DNA of 64,000 nucleotides from DATBSL01 sp964561785 (GTDB lineage Bacteria; Acidobacteriota; Vicinamibacteria; Fen-336): the NCBI GenBank assembly GCA_964561785.1, contig CAZLRF010000019.1:1-64000 (forward strand). The letters run 5' to 3'. The position numbers and the translations under genes are program-made. Positions 21,917-30,146 of the stretch are shown here, piece by piece (positions within the stretch are counted from its first letter, which is position 1; every line of letters begins with the position of its first letter). The notes below the pieces were generated by a model. The model was given only the letters and a program-made list of their open reading frames with translations, was not told the origin of the DNA and made no database searches.

Positions 21917-23378
21917 CCGTCCCACCCTCCTCGCCGGCCGGGGCCACGCCCGCCGACGCCTCCGCCGGCGCGCCGTGCGCCGCCGCGGCCCCGTCCGCGT
22001 CCTCGACGGCCGGGGCCGACGCCTCCACCTCCCCCTCCGCCTCGTCGGCGCCCGCGGCGTGCTCCGCCGCCTGGCGCTCGGCCTCGTCGGCCGCGTCGCG
22101 CGCGTCCCACTCCAGCTTCGCCTGGGCCGCCGCCTCGCGGACCTTCTCGATCGTCTTCGGGCCGAAGCCCTCGATGACGGAGAGCTCGTCGTCGCTCAGC
22201 TCGAGGAGGTGGGCGAGGCCGTGCACCCCCGCCTCGACCAGCTTCTGGACGGTCTTCTCCCCGATCCCGTGGCGCTCGAGGCTGCGGATCTCGTCGACCG
22301 CCCGCGCCATGCGCGCCATCTCGGCCTCGACCTCGCGGCGCTTCTCCTCCTCGCTCTTGATGTCGATCCGCCAGCCCACGATCTTGGCGGCGAGGCGCAC
22401 GTTCTGGCCCTTCTTGCCGATGGCGAGGCTGAGCTGCTTGTCCTCGACCACGACCTCCATGATGCGCTGCTCCTCGTCGACGATCGAGACGCGGCTCACC
22501 TTGGCCGGGGACAGGGCGTTCACCACGAACGTCGCGGGGTCGTCGTTCCACTCCACGATGTCGATCTTCTCGCCCCGCAGCTCCCGGATGATCGACTGGA
22601 CGCGGGTGCCCTTCATGCCCACGCAGGCGCCCACGGGGTCGACGTCGCGCTCGCGGGAGACGACCGCCACCTTGGCCCGCTCCCCCGCCTCGCGCACGGC
22701 GCCCTTGATCTGCACGGTGCCGTCGTAGATCTCGGGCACCTCCATCTCGAACAGCTTCACGAGCAGGGCGGGATCGGTGCGGCTCACGATGACCTGGGGG
22801 CCCTTGGCCGCCTTCGCCACCCGGACGATGGCGACGCGGACCCGGTCGCCGGTCTGGTACGCCTCGGCCCGGCTCTGCTCCTTGCGGGGCAGGAGCGCCT
22901 CGGCGCGTCCGAGGTCGACCACGAGGTCGCCCATCTCCTGGCGCTTGACGATACCGTTCACGACCTCGCCCACCCGCCCGGAGTACTCGGCGAAGACGTT
23001 GTCGCGCTCCGCCTCCCGCACTTTCTGGAAGATGACCTGCTTCGCGGTCTGCGCGGCGATCCGCCCGAGCACGTCGGTGGGCTTGGGGAACTCGATCTCC
23101 TGCCCGAGCTCGACCTCGGCCCCCGGGAACATCTGGAGGGCCTCGTCGAGGGTCATCTGGGTCTCGGGGATCTCCACCGTCTCCACGACCTGCTTGACCG
23201 CGAAGACCTCGATCTGGCCGCTCTCCTCGTTGAAGCGGCTGCGGAGGTCCTCCGCGCCCTTGTAGTACTTCTTCGCCGCGGTCAGGATCGCGTCCTCGAT
23301 CGCGGCGATGATCACCTCCGGGTTGATGTTCTTCTCCCGGCTGATCTGCTCGATTTGCTGACGCAGCTGGCTGGCCAT
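21903..23378 (-). CDS. nusA: Transcription termination/antitermination factor NusA
   Basis: Binds RNA polymerase and nascent RNA, increasing pausing and intrinsic termination. 491 residues: N-terminal domain (ISREKNINPEVIIAAIEDAIL), S1 domain near 135-200, KH1 and KH2 near 225-350 (DPVGACVGMKGTRVQSI; ERDVDPVG), then a helix-hairpin-helix segment (IEGFGPKTIEKV, near 400) and a 70-residue acidic Ala/Glu-rich tail. It lies 19 bp after rimP and overlaps infB. A terminator-like element upstream of rimP makes NusA autoregulation plausible. Confidence 0.97.
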   Translation of the reverse strand: MASQLRQQIEQISREKNINPEVIIAAIEDAILTAAKKYYKGAEDLRSRFNEESGQIEVFAVKQVVETVEIPETQMTLDEALQMFPGAEVELGQEIEFPKPTDVLGRIAAQTAKQVIFQKVREAERDNVFAEYSGRVGEVVNGIVKRQEMGDLVVDLGRAEALLPRKEQSRAEAYQTGDRVRVAIVRVAKAAKGPQVIVSRTDPALLVKLFEMEVPEIYDGTVQIKGAVREAGERAKVAVVSRERDVDPVGACVGMKGTRVQSIIRELRGEKIDIVEWNDDPATFVVNALSPAKVSRVSIVDEEQRIMEVVVEDKQLSLAIGKKGQNVRLAAKIVGWRIDIKSEEEKRREVEAEMARMARAVDEIRSLERHGIGEKTVQKLVEAGVHGLAHLLELSDDELSVIEGFGPKTIEKVREAAAQAKLEWDARDAADEAERQAAEHAAGADEAEGEVEASAPAVEDADGAAAAHGAPAEASAGVAPAGEEGGTDGER

Positions 23379-23397
23379 TCCTTACCCTGTCTCGTGC

Positions 23398-23853
23398 CTA
23401 GGAAAACTCGACCTCGAGCCGGCCGTGGGAGATCTTGGCGAGGGGGACCCGCGCCTCGCCCTCGCCCCGCGCGAGGTCGAGGGTGAGGAACCCGCCCTCG
23501 CAGGAGACGATGCGCCCCGTCCAGTGACGCCGCCCCTCCACCGGCTCGTAGCTCGAGACCTTCGCGAGCCGGCCCGCGTAGCGCCGGTAGTCGGCCTCGC
23601 CCCGCAGCGGCCGGTCGAGCCCGGGCGAGGACACCTCGAGGGTGTAGTGCCCCTCGATCGGGTCTTCCGCGTCGAGGATGGCGGAGACCTCCTCCGACAC
23701 GGACTGCAGAGCGTCGAGCCCGATGCCGCCTCCGGGCTGGTCCACGAAGAGGCGCACCACCACGCCTCCCTTGCCCCGCTTGACCTCGACGTCGACGAGC
23801 TCGAGGCCGCGGTCGTTCGCCACCCGCAGGCCGACGGACCTCACCCGCTCCAC
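23398..23853 (-). CDS. rimP: Ribosome maturation factor RimP
   Basis: Needed for early maturation of the 30S subunit. 151 residues from the GTG at 23853, matching the usual 150; visible motifs are LELVDVEVKRG, VRLFVDQPGGIGLD-like (seen with GGG), and EVSSPGLDRPL. The GTG has AGGAGG five bases upstream. A CTG at 23874, in frame, also has an ideal site (GGAGGA, six bases upstream, directly abutting a U-tract) and would add seven residues, so two overlapping starts are possible. First gene of the nusA-infB operon. Confidence 0.93.
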   Translation of the reverse strand: MERVRSVGLRVANDRGLELVDVEVKRGKGGVVVRLFVDQPGGGIGLDALQSVSEEVSAILDAEDPIEGHYTLEVSSPGLDRPLRGEADYRRYAGRLAKVSSYEPVEGRRHWTGRIVSCEGGFLTLDLARGEGEARVPLAKISHGRLEVEFS

Positions 23854-23886
23854 CGTCCCCTCCTGCCTCGCCAGGTTGTCTCCTCC

Positions 23887-23913
23887 AAAAAAAAGAGTGG
23901 GCGAGCCCACTCT
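23887..23913 (-). terminator. Intrinsic terminator/attenuator in the rimP leader
   Basis: Minus strand: AGAGTGGGCTCGCCCACTCT, an 8-9 bp perfect stem, followed by eight T residues and then at once by GGAGGA, the ribosome site of rimP. It lies about 20-45 bases after the predicted transcription start, so it cannot end an upstream gene. An upstream TGGGCG in the leader can pair with CGCCCA of the stem, giving a possible antiterminator. Confidence 0.75.
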
Positions 23914-23940
23914 GGTCCAGCGCCCAAAGCCAGAACATGA

Positions 23941-23969
23941 ATGATACCAGCAACGGGGCGTCACGGCAA
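23941..23969 (-). promoter_or_regulatory. Sigma70-type promoter of the rimP-nusA-infB operon
   Basis: Minus strand TTGCCG (23969-23964), 17-base spacer, TATCAT (23946-23941). Transcription would begin near 23934, leaving a short leader holding the attenuator. Divergent to the TonB receptor gene. Confidence 0.65.
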
Positions 23970-24090
23970 GGAAAGCAGGCCGGGCCGAGAATCCGCTTGC
24001 CCCGCCGCACCGGGCCGGTGTAGCGTCACGGTCCCGTCGAATCGCGATCACAACCTGCGGCCCGGAACCCCCGGGCCAGGAGGACGAACT

Positions 24091-26379
24091 GTGAAGAGGC
24101 TGCTTCCCTCGATCCCGGCCCTGGCGTTCGCCGCCCTGCTGCTGCCTGCGGCCGCCCGCCCCCAGGCCCCCTCGCCCCCCGAGCCGCCCGCCCAGGCCGC
24201 GGCCCCGGAGGAGCAGGCGCCGCGGATCCTCGAGGAGGTCACCGTCACCGCCCAGAAGCGCGAGGAGAACGTCCAGGACGTCCCCCTCGCGGTGACGACC
24301 CTCGATCCGGACCAGCTCACGCTTCTCTCCGCGGGCGGCGCCGACGTCAAGTTCCTCTCCGCCCGCGTCCCGAGCCTCCTCCTCGAGTCCTCCTTCGGCC
24401 GGGCCTTCCCCCGCTTCTACATCCGGGGACTCGGCAACACCGATTTCGACCTCAACGCCTCGCAGCCGGTGTCGATGATCGTCGACGAGGTGGTGCTCGA
24501 GAACCCGATCCTCAAGGGGATGCCGATCTTCGACGTGCAGCGCACGGAGGTCCTGCGGGGCCCGCAGGGGACGTTGTTCGGCCGCAACACCCCCGCCGGC
24601 ATCGTGAAGTTCGACACCGTCAAGCCGTCCCGGGAGGGTGACGGCTTCGCCCGCGTGTCCTACGGCACCTTCGACAACGTCGACTTCAAGGGGGCGCTCG
24701 GGGGCCCGCTCTCCGACACCGTCTCGGCGCGCGCGTCCCTGCTCTTCCAGTCGCAGTCCGACTGGATCGACAACACCTTCACCGGAGAGCAGGACGCGCT
24801 CGGCGGGCAGCGCACGTGGGCGGGGCGCCTGCAGCTCCTCTGGCAGCCCTCCGAGAGGTTCAGCGCCCTCGCGAACGTCCACGGGTGGGACCTCGACGGC
24901 ACCGCCCGCATCTTCCGCGCCAACATCCTCGAGAAGGGGACGAACGCCCTCGTGGACGGCTACGAGCAGGACGCGGTGTCCCAGGACGGCCTCAACCAGC
25001 AGGAGATCCGGGAGTACGGCGGCGCGCTCAAGCTCGAGTACGACTTCGGCAAGGCGACGCTCACCTCCGTCACGGGCTACGAGACGCTCGACCAGATGTA
25101 CTCCCGAGGCGACATCGACGGCGGCTTCGGCGCGGTGTTCGCCCCCCCGTCCGGCCCCGGCCTCATCCCCTTCCCCTCCGAGAGCGCGGACGGCCTGCCC
25201 GAGCTCGACCAGTTCACACAGGAGCTGCGCCTCGCCAGCCACACGAAGGGACGCTGGGACTGGCTGCTGGGCTTCTACTACTTCGACGAGAGCCTCAAGG
25301 CGGAGACCTTCAGCTACAACACCCTCGCCCCGGGCAACCCCCAGGACGGCTACGCGTTCCAGACGCAGGACGCCACCTCGTGGGCCGGCTTCGCCTCGCT
25401 CGACTTCCGGCCGACCGACAGATGGGCGCTCAAGGGCGGCCTGCGCTACACGACCGACCAGAAGGACTTCGCGGCCGAGAGGCCCGACCCCACGTTCCAG
25501 CTGCCCACCGTGCGCCCGATCCAGGTCTCGACCGACGCCGACCTCCTCACGTGGGACCTCTCGGCGACCTTCAAGGCGAGCGGGAACGTGAACCTCTACA
25601 GCCGGGTCGGGACCGGCTTCCGCGCGCCCTCGATCCAGGGCCGCATCCTCTTCTGCGCCGACTTCGAGGGCGGGACGAACCCGGCCACCAACTGCGTCTC
25701 CGTGGCCGACGAGGAGAAGATCACGTCGTTCGAGGTCGGGGCGAAGACCGAGCTCGCCCGGAAGCTGCGCCTGAACGTGGCCGGCTACCTCTACGAGGTC
25801 GACGGGCAGCAGATCGTGGCGGTCGGGGGGAAGTTCAACACCGCGACGCTGCTCAACGCCGACCGGACGAACGGCTACGGGTTCGAGGTGGACCTCGACT
25901 GGGCTCCGTCTGCGGGCTGGCTCTTCACCCTCGGAACGTCCTACAACCACACCGAGATCGACGACCCGAGCCTCGCGGTCGCGATCTGCGGCGGGGGCTG
26001 CACGGTCACGAGCCCGGTCGTGGACGGCCTCGCGCGCGTCGACGGCAACCCTCTCCCGCACGCCCCGGAGTGGATCGTGAGCGGGATCGTGGACTACCGC
26101 CGCGTCCTCGGCCAGGGCGTCTTCAAGGCGGGCGCCGACTTCTCGTACCACAGCGAGAAGAGCTTCTTCCTCTACCGCTCGAGGGAGTTCGTCTCCGACG
26201 CCTTCGAGCTGGGGGCGCGCGTCGCCTACGCGTTCGGGAAGGGCCGCTTCGAGGTGGCCGCGTTCGGCCGCAACCTGACCGACGAGGTGATCGTCCAGAA
26301 CGGGATCGACTTCAACAACCTGACCGGCATGACGAACGAGCCGCGCACGATCGGCTTCGAGGTCGTGACGAAGTTCTAG
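24091..26379 (+). CDS. TonB-dependent outer-membrane receptor
   Basis: Gated beta-barrel for uptake of iron complexes, cobalamin, sugars or other large solutes. 762 residues: signal peptide (about 1-28, LLPSIPALAFAALLLPAAA), a TonB-box-like ILEEVTVTAQKREEN near 50-65, plug domain to about 190 (PRFYIRGLGN, EVLRGPQGTLFGRNTPAG), and a barrel ending in Phe (GFEVVTKF), as needed for BAM insertion. GTG start with AGGAGGA six bases upstream. The VTVTAQKREENVQDVPLAVT type is common in receptors of unknown substrate. No partner transporter lies nearby, so the substrate cannot be inferred. Its stop overlaps the rimO stop. Confidence 0.95.
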   Translation: MKRLLPSIPALAFAALLLPAAARPQAPSPPEPPAQAAAPEEQAPRILEEVTVTAQKREENVQDVPLAVTTLDPDQLTLLSAGGADVKFLSARVPSLLLESSFGRAFPRFYIRGLGNTDFDLNASQPVSMIVDEVVLENPILKGMPIFDVQRTEVLRGPQGTLFGRNTPAGIVKFDTVKPSREGDGFARVSYGTFDNVDFKGALGGPLSDTVSARASLLFQSQSDWIDNTFTGEQDALGGQRTWAGRLQLLWQPSERFSALANVHGWDLDGTARIFRANILEKGTNALVDGYEQDAVSQDGLNQQEIREYGGALKLEYDFGKATLTSVTGYETLDQMYSRGDIDGGFGAVFAPPSGPGLIPFPSESADGLPELDQFTQELRLASHTKGRWDWLLGFYYFDESLKAETFSYNTLAPGNPQDGYAFQTQDATSWAGFASLDFRPTDRWALKGGLRYTTDQKDFAAERPDPTFQLPTVRPIQVSTDADLLTWDLSATFKASGNVNLYSRVGTGFRAPSIQGRILFCADFEGGTNPATNCVSVADEEKITSFEVGAKTELARKLRLNVAGYLYEVDGQQIVAVGGKFNTATLLNADRTNGYGFEVDLDWAPSAGWLFTLGTSYNHTEIDDPSLAVAICGGGCTVTSPVVDGLARVDGNPLPHAPEWIVSGIVDYRRVLGQGVFKAGADFSYHSEKSFFLYRSREFVSDAFELGARVAYAFGKGRFEVAAFGRNLTDEVIVQNGIDFNNLTGMTNEPRTIGFEVVTKF

Positions 26380-27734
26380 ACGATCCGCGCGACCAGGTCG
26401 TAGGGGTGGGCCTCCGTCACCTCCGCGGTGACGAAGGTGCCGGGGGCCGCCCGTCCGTCGTTGAGGATGACCTGGCCGTCGATCTCCGGGGCCTGGGCGG
26501 CCGTGCGGCCGCGCAGGAGCAGGTCGCTGTCCGGGTGGGTGCCCTCGACGAGGACCTCCACGCGCTCCCCGACCCGGGCCCGGTTGCGCCGGGCCGAGAG
26601 GCGCTTCTGGAGCGACATCAGCTTCCGCCGCCGGGCCTCCTTGACCCTCGCCGGCAGGCGCCCGGGCAGGTCGAACGAGGTCGTGCCCTCCTCGTCGGAG
26701 AACGTGAAGACCCCGACGTGGTCGAAGCGCGCCTGCTCCACGAAGCGCAGGAGGCGCGCGAAGTCCTCGTCGGTCTCCCCCGGGAAGCCGACGATGAAGG
26801 AGGTCCGGATCGCGACGCCCGGCACCCGCTCGCGGATCCGCTCGATCATCCCGAGGAGGTTTCCCCGCCCCGTCGGCCGCCTCATCCGCCGCAGCACGGG
26901 CTCGCTCGCGTGCTGGAGGGGGATGTCGACGTACTTCACGACCTTCTCCTCGGACGCGATCGCATCGAGAATCGGGTCGGTCAGGGTGGAGGGGTACGCG
27001 TACATCACCCGGACCCACCGGATCCCGTCCACGCGCCCCAGACGCCGCAGGAGATAGCCGAGGCCGTCGCGCACCCCGTGGTCGAGCCCGTAGCGGGTCG
27101 AGTCCTGGGCCACGAGGACCACCTCCCGGACGCCGCGCTCCGCGAGCCCCCTCACTTCCGCCACCACGTCCTCGACGTTGCGGGAGCGGTGGCGGCCGCG
27201 CAGCGTCGGGATGATGCAGAACGAGCACGCGTAGTCGCAGCCCTCGCTGATCTTCACGTAGGCGAGCCAGGGCGGGGTGGAGAGCACGCGGGGCGCGGTG
27301 TGGTCGTAGACCCAGGTGGGCGGGCCCGGGTCCGCCTCGGCCAGGGAGGTGTCCTCGCCCGACGCGGCGCGAACGATGTCCTCCACCTGCCCGGTGCCGA
27401 GCGTGGCGTCGATCTCCGGGATCTCCCGCCGCAGCTCGGCGTCGTAGCGCTGCGTGAGGCAGCCGGTCACGACCAGCCGCTTCCCCCCGCCGCGTCCCTT
27501 CTCCCTCGCCATCTCCAGGACGGCGTCGACCGACTCCTGCTTCGCCCGGTCGATGAACGCGCAGGTGTTCACCACCAGCACGTCGGCCTCCTTCGCGTCG
27601 GCCACCAGCCGGTAGCCGGCCCCCCGGAGCCGGCCCAGCATCACCTCGCCGTCGACGAGGTTCTTGGGACAGCCGAGGGAGACCATCCCGACCGTCTTTC
27701 GCGCGCCATCCCGCCGGGCTCGGGGGCGGTCCAC
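26376..27734 (-). CDS. rimO: Ribosomal protein S12 methylthiotransferase RimO
   Basis: Radical-SAM enzyme adding a methylthio group to an Asp of S12. About 452 residues from the GTG at 27734: MTTase N-terminal domain with three cluster Cys (SLGCPKN, VNTCAF, VTGCLTQ), radical-SAM domain with CDYACSFC, and a C-terminal TRAM domain (EVLVEGTHPDSDLLLRGR). Convergent with the TonB receptor; both stops are read from one CTAG. The start is uncertain: GTG 27734 directly follows a G-run hairpin, while ATG 27686 would remove part of the first beta-strand. Confidence 0.94.
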   Translation of the reverse strand: MDRPRARRDGARKTVGMVSLGCPKNLVDGEVMLGRLRGAGYRLVADAKEADVLVVNTCAFIDRAKQESVDAVLEMAREKGRGGGKRLVVTGCLTQRYDAELRREIPEIDATLGTGQVEDIVRAASGEDTSLAEADPGPPTWVYDHTAPRVLSTPPWLAYVKISEGCDYACSFCIIPTLRGRHRSRNVEDVVAEVRGLAERGVREVVLVAQDSTRYGLDHGVRDGLGYLLRRLGRVDGIRWVRVMYAYPSTLTDPILDAIASEEKVVKYVDIPLQHASEPVLRRMRRPTGRGNLLGMIERIRERVPGVAIRTSFIVGFPGETDEDFARLLRFVEQARFDHVGVFTFSDEEGTTSFDLPGRLPARVKEARRRKLMSLQKRLSARRNRARVGERVEVLVEGTHPDSDLLLRGRTAAQAPEIDGQVILNDGRAAPGTFVTAEVTEAHPYDLVARIV

Positions 27735-27772
27735 CCTGGGGGGCTTCCCGCCCCCCAGGTCCCCCGGGGCCA
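27732..27772 (-). repeat. G-run hairpin intergenic repeat, partial copy E
   Basis: Minus strand, right after the stop of the 27773 gene: CCCCGGGGGACCTGGGGGGC then GGGAA and GCCCCCCAGG. The stem CCTGGGGGGC/GCCCCCCAGG is perfect and differs from copy D on both arms. The tail part of the element is absent. It reaches the rimO start. Confidence 0.55.
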
Positions 27773-28042
27773 TCAGTGCGCCTTGCCGGGGGCGTCGATC
27801 TCGTTGCCCCACTCGCGGAGCTTGTCGCGGTCGCTCGCGGCGTAGAGCTCGTCGCCGATGTCGGCGATCTGGTCGGAGACGCCCCCGATGACCTCCATCT
27901 CCTCGCCCTGCTGCGACATGAGGGAGAGGTGGTGGGCGATGGCGTCCAGGCGGGGCACGGCCTTGTCCATCGCCAGGAGCAGCCCCTCCACCAGCTCCAC
28001 CAGGGCCTTCCGGCTCAGGCCGTCGTGCCACGTCGGTTCCAT
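27773..28042 (-). CDS. Small uncharacterised helical protein
   Basis: 89 residues, no signal peptide or membrane segment. The sequence is amphipathic and helical (ALVELVEGLLLAMDKAVPRLDAIAHHL region, residues 10-38), acidic overall. The ATG at 28042 has AGGAGG five bases upstream, which makes it convincing as a gene. It lies upstream of rimO on the same strand with a hairpin repeat between them. I recognise no family. Confidence 0.75.
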   Translation of the reverse strand: MEPTWHDGLSRKALVELVEGLLLAMDKAVPRLDAIAHHLSLMSQQGEEMEVIGGVSDQIADIGDELYAASDRDKLREWGNEIDAPGKAH

Positions 28043-28115
28043 TCGACCTCCTCGGGGAGGACCCTCGCGGGCCCGTCGATCTCCCATTCTACCGCGACTC
28101 GCGCCCCGCTCCGGC

Positions 28116-28121
28116 TATACT
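28116..28121 (+). promoter_or_regulatory. Possible -10 element
   Basis: TATACT, 24 bases before the ATG at 28145. No clear -35 hexamer is visible. Confidence 0.3.
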
Positions 28122-28144
28122 TCCCCGTCCTCGGGAGAGCGGAC

Positions 28145-28948
28145 ATGGCCATGGGAACGGGCGCGAAGATCGCGATCGGGTGCGGCTGCCTCGTGCTCCT
28201 CGGCGGCGCCGCCGCGGTGGGGCTCGTCGGCTGGGGCGCGTGGTGGGCGAAGGACAAGCTCACCGAGGCCGCCGGCGGCCTCGAGACGATCACGGCGAAG
28301 GCGGAGGAGATCGAACGGTGGGAGCGGCAGGCGAACGCCAACGCCTACGCCGCCTCCCCCGACGGCGTCATCCCCGAGGACCGGCTCCTCAAGTTCCTGC
28401 AGACCCGCAAGGCCGTCCACGCCGTGTACGAGCGGTACCAGGCCGATCTCGAGCGGCTGCAGAAGAGGTCCGGACAGGAGGGCGACACCCTGTCGCCGAC
28501 CGACCTGTGGTCAACCGGCGGCCAGCTCGCCGAGGCGTTCGCCGCCCTCCGCCTCGCCCAGATGAAGACGCTGGCCGCGGTCGGGATGAGCGAGGAGGAG
28601 TACCGCGCGATCCAGGTCGCGGTCTACAAGTCCGCCTGGGCCTCGGACGTGGAGAAGGACACCGGCCGGATGCCGGCGGAGGCGTTGTCGGGCTCGGTGA
28701 GCGAGGCGGCGAAGGGCATCGAGGACGCGGTGAAGGCAGGCCTCGAGGCGGCCCAGCAGCAGGGCGTCCCCGGCGCCGGAGGCGTGTCCGCGGACGACGT
28801 GCGGAAGCTCCAGGAGGAGATGGCCCGGCTCGGGCAGGGCGCCGGCGAGGCCCTCGCGGTCCCCCGGCAGAACGTGGAGCTGTTCCGCAAGCACGAGGCC
28901 GAGATCAAGAAGTACGCGATGAGCGGTCTCGCCCTCGTCGGCCTGTAG
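28145..28948 (+). CDS. Single-pass membrane protein with a helical exposed domain, function unknown
   Basis: 267 residues. A Gly/Ala-rich transmembrane segment at about 8-34 (IAIGCGCLVLLGGAAAVGLVG, split by a WGAWWAK boundary) is followed by a mostly helical, charged domain: ETITAKAEEIERWERQANA looks coiled-coil, and KLQEEMARLGQG and ELFRKHEAEIKKYAM continue the pattern. No cleavage site, so a bitopic anchor is likely. A GGGAG site precedes two ATGs two codons apart. Convergent with the glycosyltransferase gene (9 bp between stops). Unrecognised family. Confidence 0.8.
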   Translation: MAMGTGAKIAIGCGCLVLLGGAAAVGLVGWGAWWAKDKLTEAAGGLETITAKAEEIERWERQANANAYAASPDGVIPEDRLLKFLQTRKAVHAVYERYQADLERLQKRSGQEGDTLSPTDLWSTGGQLAEAFAALRLAQMKTLAAVGMSEEEYRAIQVAVYKSAWASDVEKDTGRMPAEALSGSVSEAAKGIEDAVKAGLEAAQQQGVPGAGGVSADDVRKLQEEMARLGQGAGEALAVPRQNVELFRKHEAEIKKYAMSGLALVGL

Positions 28949-28957
28949 GAGGCGGGG

Positions 28958-30046
28958 TCAGAGCCGGGAGATCAGGCGAACGGCCGCCTCGGCCGCGCCG
29001 TCCGTGCGCGGCGGCAACGGGAACGGCATGGCCAGCACCTCCTCCAGGGCCGGCGCGATGCGGCCACCCCGCACGTCCTCGTTCGAGACGAACACGGCCG
29101 GGAGGTACCGCGGCATCTCCGCGACCATGACCGGGTACTCCGGGAAGTCGCCCCGGTCGGTGTAGACGAGGCGCACGCCCGCGCCGATGCAGTCGGTCAC
29201 GATGCCGTAGCCGGGCTTGGTGAGCACGACGTCGGCGGCCCCGACGAGGTCCGGGTAGCCGAGGCCCTTCGCCTTCACCTCGGCGTCGGCGAGCTTGCGC
29301 AGGTGCGGCGGGGCCGGGCCGGAGGCGCCCGCGCCGGTGAAGGCGACCTGGTAGTCGCGAAGCGGCGCGAACGCCGAGGCCTGCAGGCCCGGCAGCCCCA
29401 CGCCTCCGAACGAGACCAGCACGACCGGGCGATCGTCGAGCCCCAGTCGGCGTCGGGCCTCGGCCCGGGAGACGGAAGGGCGGCGGACGACGAGCGGCAG
29501 GTCCACGACCTCGCGAAAGGCCGACGCGTCGCAGCGAAAGGGCAGCCGCAGGAGGCGCTCGGCCCTCCCGTACGACTCGCGACAGCGCTCCGCGGCCGCG
29601 GCGAGGGCGGGCTCCCGAGGGGCGAGGTGGGCGTAGATCCAGTCCCAGGAGAAGTTGCCGAGGGCGATCGAGGGCACCTCCGCCCGTGCCGCCGCGTCGA
29701 ACGCGAGCGGCGGGATGTCGGCGAGGACGAGACGGGCCCCCGACCGGCGCAGCCACGCGGCCTCGGCCGCCACCCGCTCCTCGAAGCCCTCCATGAAGGC
29801 CCGCCACGCGCCGGCCGTCCCCGGCTCGTCGATGACGAGCGCGTCCTTCTGGGCGAGGCCGACGTCGCACTCCATGCGCCGAACGTCGAGGGGCGGGGGG
29901 ACGACGCCCTCGAAGAGGAAGGCGGGAGCCGAGGTCGAGACCGTGATCGGCAGCCCCGGCGCCCGCTCCCGCACCGCGCGCAGGACCTCCCCGACCCGCG
30001 TCGCGTGCCCGAACCCGTGCCCGGAGACGTAAACCGCCAGCATCAT
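28958..30046 (-). CDS. GT-B glycosyltransferase-like protein (MurG/L-arabinokinase N-domain type)
   Basis: 362 residues in two Rossmann-like halves. The N-terminal YVSGHGFGHATRV near residues 4-16 is the Gly-rich loop of MurG-like and arabinokinase-associated GT-B folds; the C-half has VVLVSFGGVG near 210-220 and the nucleotide-sugar-binding GAADVVLTKPGYGIVTD near 270-290 with YTDRGDFPEYP after it. These resemble UDP-sugar glycosyltransferases. The start is one of two adjacent ATGs after GAGGG. Downstream of asnS with a 100-bp spacer. Donor and acceptor are unknown. Confidence 0.8.
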   Translation of the reverse strand: MMLAVYVSGHGFGHATRVGEVLRAVRERAPGLPITVSTSAPAFLFEGVVPPPLDVRRMECDVGLAQKDALVIDEPGTAGAWRAFMEGFEERVAAEAAWLRRSGARLVLADIPPLAFDAAARAEVPSIALGNFSWDWIYAHLAPREPALAAAAERCRESYGRAERLLRLPFRCDASAFREVVDLPLVVRRPSVSRAEARRRLGLDDRPVVLVSFGGVGLPGLQASAFAPLRDYQVAFTGAGASGPAPPHLRKLADAEVKAKGLGYPDLVGAADVVLTKPGYGIVTDCIGAGVRLVYTDRGDFPEYPVMVAEMPRYLPAVFVSNEDVRGGRIAPALEEVLAMPFPLPPRTDGAAEAAVRLISRL

Positions 30047-30087
30047 CGCCCTCGTTCGGCGCAAGGGCACGGGCGGCGAGCGGAGCG

Positions 30088-30146
30088 GGATTTACTCCCG
30101 CGCCGCGAGCGGGGGGCGCGCGGGGTGCGCCGCAGCACCCCCCGCA
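30088..30146 (-). repeat. G-run hairpin after asnS, possible copy F or terminator
   Basis: Minus strand, straight after the asnS stop: a six-G run, TGCTGCGGCGCA, then CCCC and a further C-run. It looks like the hairpin half of the repeat family and would serve as a terminator-like structure. Assignment to the family is weaker than for A-D; no conserved tail is present. Confidence 0.4.

Noticed and set aside
23398..27228. 1276-residue minus-strand frame spanning rimP and the TonB region
   Set aside because: Only the last 150 residues are RimP; the rest is antisense to the TonB receptor and compositionally biased.
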